64,000 nt of DNA from Lewinellaceae bacterium (GCA_016719605.1 JADJYW010000016.1:131261-195260); one strand, 5' to 3'; shown: positions 25,349 through 34,059, counted from the first letter of the stretch. Notes: generated by a model from the letters alone, not told the origin. Translations and numbers: made by a program.

Positions 25349-26109
25349 TAAAATTCAATTTCCAGCCCGTCGTAGGCCGGCGACACATTTGGCGGCAGGA
25401 GCAGCGGCATCTCGGCGGCTAAGCCCAGCTCGTGGCTGATGTGGGTGAGCCAGGCGTGTTCGGGCGCTATTTTTTCGATGAGTTCCAACGCCTCGCCGAG
25501 GGTCAGGTGCGTCGGATGCTGCTGGGTGCGCAGGGCGTTCAGCACCAGATACCGTGTGCCCCGAACCTTGGCCAACTGGTCGGGACTGATCGTTTTCACA
25601 TCGGTGAGGTAGGTCAGGTCGCCAAACCGGAACCCGAGTATCGGCAGGCGACCATGCCAGATGCCGATGGCCTGGATGTCCAGACCGTGGATGTGCAGGC
25701 AAGTTTCGGCGTCTATCGGGTACAGCTCGATGCGGGGCAAGCCGGGGATTGGGTCGCCAAAAATATACGCGAACCGGTAGCGCACATCGGCAGCTACGCG
25801 TTCCTGAGCATATACCGACATGGGGTGGCCGCTGCGGAAGTTGAACGGACGGATATCGTCCAAACCGATGACGTGGTCGTTGTGCTCGTGGGTCAGCAGG
25901 ATCGCATCGAGGTGGCGGACGCGGGCACGCAGCATCTGCTGGCGCAAATCAGGGCCGGCATCTATCAGGATATTGGTGTCGCCGTGGGTGAGCAGGGCCG
26001 CCGTGCGCAAACGCTGGTCGTGCGGGTTCGCAGACGTACATACCCGGCATTCGCACCCGATCACGGGCACACCCTGGGAAGTTCCGGTACCGAGTATGGT
26101 AAGTTTCAA
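25348..26109 (-). CDS. MBL-fold metal hydrolase (PhnP-like)
   Basis: 253 residues. The N-terminus GTGTSQGVPVIGCECRVC is typical of the PhnP/RNase Z-like branch, including Cys residues that bind a structural metal in PhnP. The metal motif THEHNDHVIGLDD provides HxHxDH, with LTYLTDVKTI and WLTHISHELG as later ligand segments. Members are phosphodiesterases acting on cyclic or activated phosphates, or nucleases. Cytosolic. First gene of a four-gene overlapping unit. The exact substrate is not predictable, since no phosphonate genes are nearby. Confidence 0.88.
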   Translation of the reverse strand: MKLTILGTGTSQGVPVIGCECRVCTSANPHDQRLRTAALLTHGDTNILIDAGPDLRQQMLRARVRHLDAILLTHEHNDHVIGLDDIRPFNFRSGHPMSVYAQERVAADVRYRFAYIFGDPIPGLPRIELYPIDAETCLHIHGLDIQAIGIWHGRLPILGFRFGDLTYLTDVKTISPDQLAKVRGTRYLVLNALRTQQHPTHLTLGEALELIEKIAPEHAWLTHISHELGLAAEMPLLLPPNVSPAYDGLEIEF

Positions 26110-26138
26110 AGTGTCCGGTAAAGTTTACAAAAACGCCA

Positions 26139-28082
26139 TCATCCCCCGGCATTCGCATTGTTGTTCACGTCGCCGACTTTGACGCCCTTGAAATTGGCGT
26201 CGGTGACGTTTTGTTGCAGGTTGTTGTATTGCAATGCGCCTGTCGGCAAACCTCCGCTGAACGGGTTGGCCGGGTTGGGAAAAACCGTATTCGCCGGCAG
26301 GAAGTGCCACGAAGGTACGGCGGGAAACTGCGGGTTCAAGCCGAGAATCACTTTTCTCCCCTCTACAATGTCTATAGTGGTGACGGATTTGCTGCCGTTG
26401 GCATCGGCTGCGATAATTTTCCACGGAGAGTCCAGGGGTTCCAGGCCCAGTACATACTTGTTGATGAGCGTCAGGTCAAACGTCGTGACGCCGTTGAGGT
26501 CGTTGGTGTCGCGCATCGGGGCTACGGTGTAGTTCAGGCCGGGAGCGAGGTTGGCAAAGGTGTAATTGCCGGCAGCATCGGTGCGGGTACTTGCCGTGGC
26601 GCCGCCCGACAGTTCGACGAGCACATTGGGCATAGGCGCACCCCAGTGTGTCTGGATATTTCCGCCGATACCGGCCTGTGGCGGCGCGGGTTGTGCGTAG
26701 CCGTTTTGCGTGAGCGCGTTGGTGTTGGCGGGATCGAGCCACTCGCGCAGGCGGCTGCCCGCGCCGGCGCCCTGGTCCCAGGAAAGGTCGAAACGGCCAA
26801 ACCAGGAGCCGGAAACAACGCAGGCGACCGGGTCCAGGTTGCCGCCGTGCAGCTGGCCGACGACGCGTTTGTTCTGATCGAACAGCACACAGCCCGAGGA
26901 GCCGGGCTGGTAGATGCCCTCGTCGGGCACAACCCGCCAGTGCGAATTGACCGGCGATATGCCAAATTGCCCGCCCCAGTTGATCGTCTGGGTGAAAATT
27001 GTGGCCGGGTCATTGTCCCGGGATATTTTTTTGATGTCACCGCTGGGGTGGTGTATGAACGTTGAGTTTTGCACCAGAGCATTGGTGGCGGGGGTGCGGT
27101 TCCAGCCGTTGAAGTACACATTGTAATTGGCCGGGATCGGGTTGGTTTTCAGCAGCAGGAAGTCCGTCTCGTCCCGAAACGATATCCGTTCGCAGCCCAG
27201 AACGGACTTGCGCGTTGGTTCGGTGGCGGGGTTGGGGCAGCCGGCGGACTCGTACTCAAAATCGAAGCGCCACATAGCGAAATTGGGTGTCGTGCCGATG
27301 ATTTGGCAGTGGTGGGCGGTGAGGAAATACGGCTCGCCCGAGCCGGCCGTATTGGCCATGAGTGAGCCGGTACACCAGCCTGCGCCGTTGGAAAAAATCA
27401 TCAGGATGCGGGCCACACCGCGTTTTTCGGTCTGCCAGTTTTGGCCGAGCGCACAGTTCATGTTGATATTACAGGCCAGCGCTTCGCCAAAATCTTCGGG
27501 CGCCCCGCCGGGCAGCACACCCGCCGGATCGTAAACGTAGTCCAGACGGTTGAGGTGAATGTCGGCCGGGGTCTTGCTGCCGGCAGCCTCGTGCAGTTCA
27601 AGTACGGTGGTTTCGCCAGGCAACACGCCGATCAAAAATTGCCCGGAGGGCAAACAACTTTGCGCGGTGTAGGCGCCCAGCACCTCTTGCCGGTCGGGCG
27701 TGTAGGCAAAAAAGCGGTTTCCGGCGGGCAGGTGAAAACGGTCGAACAGCAGGAGTAAGCCCAGGGCTTTGGGCGCCAGCAGGACGCAGCGCCACACGCG
27801 GTCGCCATTCGGCAGTACCGTCCAGTCGCCGCTACGCGCGGGGTCTATGTCCACCGGAGCCAGCGGCACCGCAAAGCGGCTGCGTTCGGGGTTCAGGCCG
27901 TCGTCTTCCAGCAGTTTTTTGGCATCCGGCGCAGCCAGCACCACCGGTGCGGGTGCAGCGGCAAATGCAGCAGCATTTTCGGGTAAAAAACTCGGTGGAA
28001 GCCCGCCTTCGCTGATTTGAGCGGTGGAAACAGCAGACCAGGAAAAGGCAAGGAAAAGCGGAAATCGGTAGAAAAAACGCAT
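26139..28082 (-). CDS. Secreted trypsin-like (S1) serine protease with C-terminal carbohydrate/dockerin-like modules
   Basis: 647 residues with a signal peptide (MRFFYRFPLFLAFSWSAVSTA). The protease domain (about 205-455) resembles lysyl-endopeptidase-type enzymes: catalytic His in YFLTAHHC, Asp in DETDFLLLK, Ser in QPGSSGCVLFDQ, and several disulfide cysteines. A carboxypeptidase-regulatory-like beta-sandwich follows (about 480-545, GGNIQTHWGAPMPNVLVELS, TDAAGNYTFANLAPG), then a dockerin-like calcium-type segment with LNGVTTFDLTLINKYVLGLE and KSVTTIDIVEGRKVILGL. The chain stops at GVKVGDVNNNANAGG without a recognisable T9SS C-terminal domain, unlike many relatives; the end may be missing or export may use another route. 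Confidence 0.85.
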   Translation of the reverse strand: MRFFYRFPLFLAFSWSAVSTAQISEGGLPPSFLPENAAAFAAAPAPVVLAAPDAKKLLEDDGLNPERSRFAVPLAPVDIDPARSGDWTVLPNGDRVWRCVLLAPKALGLLLLFDRFHLPAGNRFFAYTPDRQEVLGAYTAQSCLPSGQFLIGVLPGETTVLELHEAAGSKTPADIHLNRLDYVYDPAGVLPGGAPEDFGEALACNINMNCALGQNWQTEKRGVARILMIFSNGAGWCTGSLMANTAGSGEPYFLTAHHCQIIGTTPNFAMWRFDFEYESAGCPNPATEPTRKSVLGCERISFRDETDFLLLKTNPIPANYNVYFNGWNRTPATNALVQNSTFIHHPSGDIKKISRDNDPATIFTQTINWGGQFGISPVNSHWRVVPDEGIYQPGSSGCVLFDQNKRVVGQLHGGNLDPVACVVSGSWFGRFDLSWDQGAGAGSRLREWLDPANTNALTQNGYAQPAPPQAGIGGNIQTHWGAPMPNVLVELSGGATASTRTDAAGNYTFANLAPGLNYTVAPMRDTNDLNGVTTFDLTLINKYVLGLEPLDSPWKIIAADANGSKSVTTIDIVEGRKVILGLNPQFPAVPSWHFLPANTVFPNPANPFSGGLPTGALQYNNLQQNVTDANFKGVKVGDVNNNANAGG

Positions 28083-28180
28083 GGGATGAGTGGTATTAAA
28101 AAAGTTAAGAAAGCGGGAGCAGGATTATGCGATTAGGCCTCGGGCGAAAGTTTTGCGGTAAAAATCAGGCCAAAAACCAA

Positions 28181-28209
28181 CGGGGCAGCGACTATCCGCC
28201 ACTGCCCCG
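28181..28209 (-). terminator. Hairpin downstream of the MbnH-like operon
   Basis: Perfect 8-base GC arms (CGGGGCAG, CTGCCCCG) with a 13-base loop, followed on the minus strand by TTGGTTTTTGG. It lies 31 bases past the stop of the dihaem peroxidase gene. Confidence 0.6.
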
Positions 28210-28239
28210 CTGCAAATCACATAAAACCGGTAATCCTGC

Positions 28240-29421
28240 TTAAAAAAACGGATTTTGAATATCCGGGTTGTTCACAAACGTCGTGTCGGTCAGGGTGTGC
28301 AGGAACTTGACGAGCGCCTGCTTGTGCTTGGGCAGGAGCTCCGTGTACTGCAGGGGGCTGGACCCGGGGATCGGGTATCCGACCTGCGGGATCAGCGGAT
28401 CTTTATTGGGCGAGTTCTTGCCGTGGGTTCCGTAGTGATCCAGCACTTCCTCCAGGGTCTGGAAGCGCCCATCGTGCATGTAGGGCGCTGTCAGGGCCAC
28501 ATTGCGCAGGGTTGGCGAGCGGAATTTGCCGTTGTCGCTCGGATTTTTGGAGACCTCGCCCCGGCCTTTATCCACAAAATCGTCGAGTGTGGCTGCTTCG
28601 GTGAGGCCGTTGTTGAAGTATTGGTTGCCGGTGAGGGTGATGCCGCCGTGGCAGTGAAAACACTGTGCATCGGGCAAACCGGCCGGGCCACCTTCTTCAA
28701 AATACATCAACTTCCCGTCCAGCTCATCGTCGTCAAGGATGTCGCGGTTGCCTTGCAGGTATTGGTCAAATTTGGACGTGCCGCTGCTGATGAGAATCCG
28801 CTCGAACTGGGCAATGGCCCTCGCCGCCAGTTCTTTGGTCATCTCACGCGTATTTTTTATGCCAAAAGCCTTCCGGAAGAGTTCCGGGTAAGTCGGGTGT
28901 ACCTTCAGTTTGGCAATGACATTGGTCCAGGTGTTGTGCATTTCGATCGGGTCTTCCACCGGCCGCAGTGCCTGGTCTTCGAGGCTGGGCGAGCGCCCGT
29001 CCCAGAAAAGACCATTGGTGGCGTAGGCGATATTGAGCAGGCTCATGGCGCTGCGCCGCCCGCCGATACCGTCAATGCCGACCGATACGGCCAGGTTGTC
29101 GGTAAAACTGCCCTGTGGCAAATGGCACGACGCGCACGACTGGGTGCTGTCGCCCGAGAGGATGGGGTCGTAAAACAACCGCCGGCCCAGTTGCACCCCG
29201 TCCACCGTCAACGGGTTGTCGGGCGGAATCGGTACCTGTGGAAAATGGTCAGGTTTGATGAGCGCGTAGGCTTGCGGGGCGTACGGAATACCCGTCAAAT
29301 CCACACCCGGTTCGCCCGGATCGGTGGGGTCTTCTTTGCAGGCCTGCCAAAAAACCAGGCTCGGGACGAGGGCCAAAAGCAGGAGTACACGCCAGACGAG
29401 TGGCACGATGGTCGTTTTCAT
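28240..29421 (-). CDS. Dihaem cytochrome c peroxidase family protein (MbnH-like by context)
   Basis: 393 residues. The N-terminus is hydrophobic and ends at a Cys (VFWQAC, residue 28), a possible lipoprotein signal. Two c-haem sites, CASCH and CFHCH, place it in the bacterial cytochrome c peroxidase/MauG family; YMHDGRFQTLEEVLDHYG is the conserved C-terminal segment. It lies 4 bases after an MbnP-family gene and close to a second. In characterised MbnH-MbnP pairs the dihaem enzyme oxidises a Trp of MbnP to kynurenine to build a copper site, so an MbnH role is more likely than simple peroxide removal. That assignment rests on family and gene order. Confidence 0.85.
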   Translation of the reverse strand: MKTTIVPLVWRVLLLLALVPSLVFWQACKEDPTDPGEPGVDLTGIPYAPQAYALIKPDHFPQVPIPPDNPLTVDGVQLGRRLFYDPILSGDSTQSCASCHLPQGSFTDNLAVSVGIDGIGGRRSAMSLLNIAYATNGLFWDGRSPSLEDQALRPVEDPIEMHNTWTNVIAKLKVHPTYPELFRKAFGIKNTREMTKELAARAIAQFERILISSGTSKFDQYLQGNRDILDDDELDGKLMYFEEGGPAGLPDAQCFHCHGGITLTGNQYFNNGLTEAATLDDFVDKGRGEVSKNPSDNGKFRSPTLRNVALTAPYMHDGRFQTLEEVLDHYGTHGKNSPNKDPLIPQVGYPIPGSSPLQYTELLPKHKQALVKFLHTLTDTTFVNNPDIQNPFF

Positions 29422-29425
29422 ACGC

Positions 29426-30196
29426 TTACTGTTTGACGGCGGTGGCGTTGCCGAAGTTGTCCATCAGGATGGTTGCGATCACCACGTCGTTGTTGTCGTT
29501 GGAGGTGATATGGTTGTACGGGGTGTTCAGATCGAGCCAGGAACCGTTGATGACGAACAGTTTTTTCAGATCAAACTCCACGACGACACCCGTAGCGCCG
29601 GGCGCCACTTTGATCGGCAGGTTGAAGGCATACTCCCGATAAACGGCATCCGAACCGCAGTGGTAAATCAGGCCGCCATCGAATACGCCGTTGTTATTCA
29701 GGTCCACCCGACCTTCTATTTTATTGAAAATGTAACTGCCCCAGCCCAGCCAGTACTCGTTTTCGCGGCTCAGCGGGTGCGTGAAGGCAAAGTCTTTGGG
29801 CTGTTTGGCATTCAGGGCAGGCGGCACCCCGTAGCCAAGCCGAATGCCGGTATAGTTGCCGTCGGGTACTTTGCTGAACGTGACGGGCACTTCTACGGCC
29901 ATGTTGTTCGTGGCCAGATCGGGCGTAAAGTCTACCCATTCAATCTCGCTGAGTTTTACCTCCTGGCTGCCGTTCAGCAGCGTGATGTTGGACATGAAGG
30001 TGTTGAAGCGGGAGAGCTCCACCCGGTAGGTATCGTAGTCGTACAATTTGTACTTTTCGAGAGGCTGTCCGTCGTAGAGCGCCCGGAAGGTGACAGTCAG
30101 GCTGGATGTTGGTCCGTCGGTATCCGTTTTTTTGTCGCAACCGGCAGCGGTTAATAGCGCGAAGGCGAACAATGCGGGAAAAAGAAACTTTTTCAT
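29426..30196 (-). CDS. MbnP-family periplasmic copper-protein-like lipoprotein (1)
   Basis: 256 residues. Lipoprotein signal with Cys20 (FALLTAAGC). The beta-rich body matches the MbnP family: VTFRALYDGQPLEKYK, YRVELSRFNTFMSNITLLNG, the HPLSRENEYWLGWGSYIF segment with two Trp residues, FNKIEGRVDLNNNG and later LIYHCGSDA. In the characterised MbnP a Trp in this type of segment becomes kynurenine and helps bind copper together with His residues. Middle gene of the MbnP2 - MbnP1 - MbnH-like operon. No methanobactin biosynthesis genes (MbnB, MbnC) or precursor were seen, so this is a stand-alone MbnP/MbnH pair as found in other bacteria. Confidence 0.8.
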   Translation of the reverse strand: MKKFLFPALFAFALLTAAGCDKKTDTDGPTSSLTVTFRALYDGQPLEKYKLYDYDTYRVELSRFNTFMSNITLLNGSQEVKLSEIEWVDFTPDLATNNMAVEVPVTFSKVPDGNYTGIRLGYGVPPALNAKQPKDFAFTHPLSRENEYWLGWGSYIFNKIEGRVDLNNNGVFDGGLIYHCGSDAVYREYAFNLPIKVAPGATGVVVEFDLKKLFVINGSWLDLNTPYNHITSNDNNDVVIATILMDNFGNATAVKQ

Positions 30197-30238
30197 ATTT
30201 GTGTGGTGCTTGTTTTGAAGGGCAAAATTGCCAAATCT

Positions 30239-31120
30239 TCACGGTAGAACACGCAATGCCTGGGGCAAGTTGGCCACAATCCGCGCTTTCCAGACCGAAA
30301 TGTCACCGGTTGTCAAATCCACGTCCCGGAACAGTTCGCGGAAGTCGGCGACGAGTTGCAACGAGAAGTCGTACCCGCTCTCGTGCTGATAAACAGCATC
30401 GTTCTGGATGACCAGCGAAGTGAAATCAGGATGGCTGAACACGAGGGTGTCCGGGGGCGTCGTGTCGAAGGTGTCCCGGGTAATGATGAGCCGGAGCGCC
30501 ACAAAACCGGTGTCGGCCCCCAGCCAAAGTCCCTCCGATTGGGGGCGCAGCGGGTGGCCTTCGGGGGCGAGATCGGGGATGACGCGCCGGGCGGCATCGG
30601 GCAACCCCACCCGGAAACGGATGGACTCAAACGTGCCGGCAGGCCGGAAGGTGCCCACCGTGTAATTCACCGCCGTGCGGCGAATCAGTTGGAAATCATT
30701 GGTAAAAACTGTGCGTACGGTGTCGTTATTCGTGCCGAATGTTGCCAGACCGAGCGTGTCACTGACGGGTATGGCTGTTCCGTTTTGCACTAACTGGAAG
30801 TCGGACAGATAAAAAACAGCCTGTTTGATGCGAAACCATTGGCCCGGGGCATACTCGTAGGTGGTATCGGGTTTCCACACGAGGGTGTCGTAGCGGGGCA
30901 GCAAGGTGAGGCGCAGGGCGGGGTAGAGGCAGCAGCAATTTTCGTCTGCTGCAGCGTCAAAGTTTGTGGCTTCAATATCCAGGCAACCCTCGCGCGGCTC
31001 GAAGCAGGCCGTGAAAGCAAAAGGCAAAAAGGCAAGGAGCAAAAGGGCGAAGGGCGAAGGGCGTGTTGGCGGCGGGGCAAATTTTTGTTGCACAGGTTTC
31101 TGCATTGTTTGGGATGGCAT
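30239..31120 (-). CDS. MbnP-family lipoprotein (2), Cys-rich N-terminal insert
   Basis: 293 residues from the ATG at 31120. Signal peptide with lipobox LPFAFTAC, then an N-terminal cysteine cluster (GCLDIEATNFDAAADENCCC) resembling the calcium- or metal-binding 'GC.D..A.NFD..A' segments of Bacteroidota surface proteins. The MbnP-like body has FRIKQAVFYLSDFQLVQNG, VGLPDAARRV, EGHPLRPQSEGLWLGADTGF and a final YDFSLQLVADFRELF. It is the first gene of the copper-type operon, behind its own TAACTTTG element. Two MbnP homologues with one dihaem enzyme suggests either two substrates or a relay. The extreme N-terminus is coded by a GGGCGAA tandem repeat and is poorly conserved in character. Confidence 0.7.
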   Translation of the reverse strand: MPSQTMQKPVQQKFAPPPTRPSPFALLLLAFLPFAFTACFEPREGCLDIEATNFDAAADENCCCLYPALRLTLLPRYDTLVWKPDTTYEYAPGQWFRIKQAVFYLSDFQLVQNGTAIPVSDTLGLATFGTNNDTVRTVFTNDFQLIRRTAVNYTVGTFRPAGTFESIRFRVGLPDAARRVIPDLAPEGHPLRPQSEGLWLGADTGFVALRLIITRDTFDTTPPDTLVFSHPDFTSLVIQNDAVYQHESGYDFSLQLVADFRELFRDVDLTTGDISVWKARIVANLPQALRVLP

Positions 31121-31137
31121 AGCCAATGAATTTCGGG

Positions 31138-31145
31138 CAAAGTTA
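31138..31145 (-). promoter_or_regulatory. Putative -7 promoter element (TAACTTTG) for the MbnP/MbnH operon
   Basis: Minus-strand TAnnTTTG match 18 bases upstream of the MbnP2 start, in the short gap after the exonuclease gene, giving the operon its own promoter. Confidence 0.5.
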
Positions 31146-31156
31146 ACCCCTTTTCC

Positions 31157-31996
31157 CTATCCCCGGTTTTCAGGCCCGGGTCGCGGCTTTTCAATTTCCC
31201 GCATCAGTTGTTTCACGATTTGCTTCACTTGCGACGAAAACTCCTTTTCCAGTATCCAGTGGTAGTAGTTTTTGTCCCGGGCGAGCACGTCTTTTACGGG
31301 CTGGCCATTGTACTTGCCGAAATTGAATATCAGGGTACCGTCGGGCTGTACCCGAATGCGCTGGGTGGCGTCGAGGAAATTGAGGTCGTTGGTGAAATCG
31401 TGCAAGGCCTGTATGTCATTTTTGATCGGAGCGGGTATGATATTGCCGTCTTCATCCAGCAAATCCTTGCCCTCGTACATGGTCAGTTGTCCCCGAAATA
31501 CATCAAGGGTGGCCCGCACATCAGCCAGCGCATCGTGGGCATCGGTGAGTTCCTTGCCACAGTAGAGCCGGTAGGCGGCTTTCAGGGTACGCGGTTCCAT
31601 TTTGTAAAAAATGCGCTGCACATCGAGCAAACGCCGCTTGCTCACATCGAACTCCATGCCCACCCGGGCAAATTCCTCCATAAGCATGGGCACGTCGAAC
31701 CGGTTGGAATTGTAGCCGGCGAGGTCGGCGTTGCCGATAAAATCCCAGATTTTTTGTGCCAGTTGCTGGAACGTCGGCTTGTTGGCTAAGTCTTTGGGCG
31801 TGATGCCGTGTATGGCCATGGACTCCTCGGAAATCGGGATGCCGGGGTTCACTAAGGTACTGAACTCGGCGGGCGGGTTTCCGTTTTTGAACAGTTTGAT
31901 CAACGCGATCTGCACAATGCGGTCGCGTACCACATTCAGACCGGTCGTTTCCACATCAAAAAAAACGATGTCGCGGTCGAGGTTGGGTTGTGTCAT
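31157..31996 (-). CDS. DEDDh 3'-5' exonuclease (DnaQ/DNA polymerase III epsilon-like)
   Basis: 279 residues. The exonuclease domain (about 8-170) has the DEDDh residues in FFDVETTGLN, DLAGYNSNRFD and HDALADVRAT. A C-terminal module (about 215-265, FGKYNGQPVKDVLARDKNYY) is the small domain often fused to DnaQ-type nucleases in Bacteroidota. It may proofread or act in repair or RNA trimming; it is not fused to a polymerase and the replicative epsilon role is not certain. It lies 21 bases from the terC stop, same strand. Confidence 0.9.
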   Translation of the reverse strand: MTQPNLDRDIVFFDVETTGLNVVRDRIVQIALIKLFKNGNPPAEFSTLVNPGIPISEESMAIHGITPKDLANKPTFQQLAQKIWDFIGNADLAGYNSNRFDVPMLMEEFARVGMEFDVSKRRLLDVQRIFYKMEPRTLKAAYRLYCGKELTDAHDALADVRATLDVFRGQLTMYEGKDLLDEDGNIIPAPIKNDIQALHDFTNDLNFLDATQRIRVQPDGTLIFNFGKYNGQPVKDVLARDKNYYHWILEKEFSSQVKQIVKQLMREIEKPRPGPENRG

Positions 31997-32017
31997 GTTG
32001 CGGGTTGTCTGGCGGGG

Positions 32018-32857
32018 TTATGGCGTTGGCGGATTATCCTCTTCGTTGAGCAGGCCCTGTTCCTGGGCTGTTTCGGCGTAGCCGTGCAGTTGGATCGGTT
32101 CGCGGCGCCCGCGCAATCGGATATTGAGCATTTCCACAAAAAGAGAGAAGAAGATCGCGAAGTACAAATAGCCTTTTGGCACGGCACCCTCGATGAAGTG
32201 CCCGAGGTGTGCCGCCTCAGCGATCAGCGAAAAACCGATCAGAATCAGAAAGGCCAGGCCAAGCATCTGTACCGTCGGGTGCTTGTTCACAAACCGGCTC
32301 ACCGGCCCGGCAAAAGCCATCATCACCACCACGGAAGCTACCACGGCGATGATCATGATGACCAAGTCTTTGACCAAGCCGATCGCCGTCAGAATGGAAT
32401 CGAAGGAGAAGACAATGTTGATCAGCGCAATCTGCAGGATCGCGGCGCTCAGCGCTTTGCTTCCCTTGCCTACCTGCGGGTCGTCGTCGTCGCTTGGGCT
32501 TTCTAATTTGTGGTGTATCTCGGTGGTTGCCTTGTAAAACAAAAATATCCCGCCAAGGAACAAAATTAGCCCCTGCCCGGTCACATCTCCGTGCAAACCG
32601 GGAATGTCAATATGAAACAGCGGTTTGTTCATGCCGATGATCCACACTAAGGCAAAAAGCAGAATAATGCGCAGTACCATCGCCAAAACGAGGCCGATAT
32701 TCCGCGCCTTGGGCTGATCCTTCGGCGGCAGTTTGGATGAAATGATGGACAAAAAGATGATGTTATCCACCCCAAGTACGATCTCCAGGAACGTCAGGGT
32801 GAGCAAACTGATCCAAACGGCGCCGGAGGTAAAGTCCGGCATACTCAGTAAATACAT
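32018..32857 (-). CDS. TerC family integral membrane protein
   Basis: 279 residues with about seven membrane helices. The acidic intramembrane motifs are intact: EIVLGVDNIIFLSIISSKL and NIVFSFDSILTAIGLVKDL. TerC proteins are linked to tellurite resistance and, in the related Alx/MntX group, to manganese or calcium export and metal loading of exported proteins. The acidic C-terminus (about 255-279) is cytosolic. No ter operon or yybP-ykoY-type leader was recognised nearby. Confidence 0.92.
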   Translation of the reverse strand: MYLLSMPDFTSGAVWISLLTLTFLEIVLGVDNIIFLSIISSKLPPKDQPKARNIGLVLAMVLRIILLFALVWIIGMNKPLFHIDIPGLHGDVTGQGLILFLGGIFLFYKATTEIHHKLESPSDDDDPQVGKGSKALSAAILQIALINIVFSFDSILTAIGLVKDLVIMIIAVVASVVVMMAFAGPVSRFVNKHPTVQMLGLAFLILIGFSLIAEAAHLGHFIEGAVPKGYLYFAIFFSLFVEMLNIRLRGRREPIQLHGYAETAQEQGLLNEEDNPPTP

Positions 32858-32990
32858 GACACAAGCTGTTGTTGGGTGAAAAACGCCGCAATGTTAAGGG
32901 GGATTTGTCAATTGCCGTTGCCAAAGTACGCTTGCCGACATTTACCCCGAAAACCGAAAACCATCCATGCCCGGTGCGGTTTTGGCTGCA

Positions 32991-32998
32991 TAGATTTG
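32991..32998 (+). promoter_or_regulatory. Putative -7 promoter element (TAGATTTG)
   Basis: Plus-strand TAnnTTTG match. It lies only 7 bases before the ATG at 33006, which argues that translation starts at the later ATG at 33039. Confidence 0.5.
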
Positions 32999-33038
32999 CC
33001 TCCGCATGAATTTTAAACACGCTATGCACTACAAACAC

Positions 33039-34052
33039 ATGAAAAAACTTTCTTTTTTACTCGCATTTTCCCTCACCGCCCTCGCGCTCGCCGCCCAGTC
33101 GCTGCCCAAAAAATATGTGCTGCTGGAGCATTTCACCAACTCGCGCTGCTCAATTTGCGCCAGCCGAAACCCGGGTTTTTTCACCCTCATCAATCAGTAC
33201 CCGGACGACGTGCACCATATTTCGGTACATCCCTCGGTGCCATACAACAACTGCCTGCTCTACTTAGCCAACACGACGCAAAACAATGCGCGTGCAGCAG
33301 CCTACGGGGTGAACGGCACCCCGCGCGTGGCCCTCAACGGCACACTCGTGCCCGGCGGCAGCCAACTCCTCCCTGCCGCCACGCTTCAGGCCGCACTCGG
33401 CCAGCAAAGCCCCATCGCCATCGAAGTACTGGAAAGCGGCGCAGCACCAACCAAAACAGCCACCGTCACCGTGCGTACGTTCGGCGATGTGCCCGCCGGC
33501 AACTATAAACTGTTTGCCGCCGTGGCCGAAAGTACCGTCAACTACGCCTCGCCAAACGGCGAACAAAAACACCACAATGTGTTCCGCGCCATGCTGACCA
33601 ACATAGACGGCGACGCCATTACGCTGCCCGCCACCGGCGAATCGGCCTCCTTCAATTTTTCCTACACATTCACCGCCCCGAACGGCTGGACGTCCAACTA
33701 CGACTCGCTTTTTGTGCTCGCCTTTGTGCAAAACACCGCCACCAAGGAGGTGCTGAACAGCGGCACGCGTTTCGACGCCGTGTTCACCAGCGCCCGGGAA
33801 GCCGCCGCCCCGCAATCTGTGCGCATCCAGCCCAACCCGGCCACCGAGGAGGCATCCGTGCTGTTGCCCGGCGAACAGGTCGCCCGCGTGGAGGTGTTTT
33901 CCATCGGCGGCAACCTGATGCAAACGGTATACAACACCCAGGCCGATCTGGTGCGCATCCCCGTGGCGGCACTCGCACCGGGTATTTACTTCGTAAAAAT
34001 CACGGGGAAAAACGGTATTTACATCGGGAAAATGGTGAAATCGAACGGATAG
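33039..34052 (+). CDS. Omp28-related thioredoxin-like protein with type A T9SS sorting domain
   Basis: 337 residues from the ATG at 33039, which yields a clean signal peptide (MKKLSFLLAFSLTALALAAQ) and suits the promoter position. The N-terminal half is thioredoxin-like and typical of Omp28-related proteins: LEHFTNSRCSICASRNP with a CxxC, later VNGTPRVALNG. The C-terminal ~75 residues (IQPNPATEEASVLLPGEQ, PGIYFVKITGKNG) are the Por-type (type A) sorting domain, so the protein should be exported by T9SS to the surface. A redox or disulfide role is suggested by the CxxC only. Confidence 0.9.
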   Translation: MKKLSFLLAFSLTALALAAQSLPKKYVLLEHFTNSRCSICASRNPGFFTLINQYPDDVHHISVHPSVPYNNCLLYLANTTQNNARAAAYGVNGTPRVALNGTLVPGGSQLLPAATLQAALGQQSPIAIEVLESGAAPTKTATVTVRTFGDVPAGNYKLFAAVAESTVNYASPNGEQKHHNVFRAMLTNIDGDAITLPATGESASFNFSYTFTAPNGWTSNYDSLFVLAFVQNTATKEVLNSGTRFDAVFTSAREAAAPQSVRIQPNPATEEASVLLPGEQVARVEVFSIGGNLMQTVYNTQADLVRIPVAALAPGIYFVKITGKNGIYIGKMVKSNG

Positions 34053-34059
34053 GACGGGT

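Noticed and set aside
28255..29436. 393-codon plus-strand frame opposite the dihaem peroxidase
   Set aside because: Antisense shadow; haem motifs are on the minus strand.
30239..31120. Methanobactin precursor or biosynthesis genes near the MbnP/MbnH operon
   Set aside because: No MbnB/MbnC-type genes or short Cys-containing precursor ORF were found; the Cys cluster is inside a full-length MbnP-like lipoprotein.
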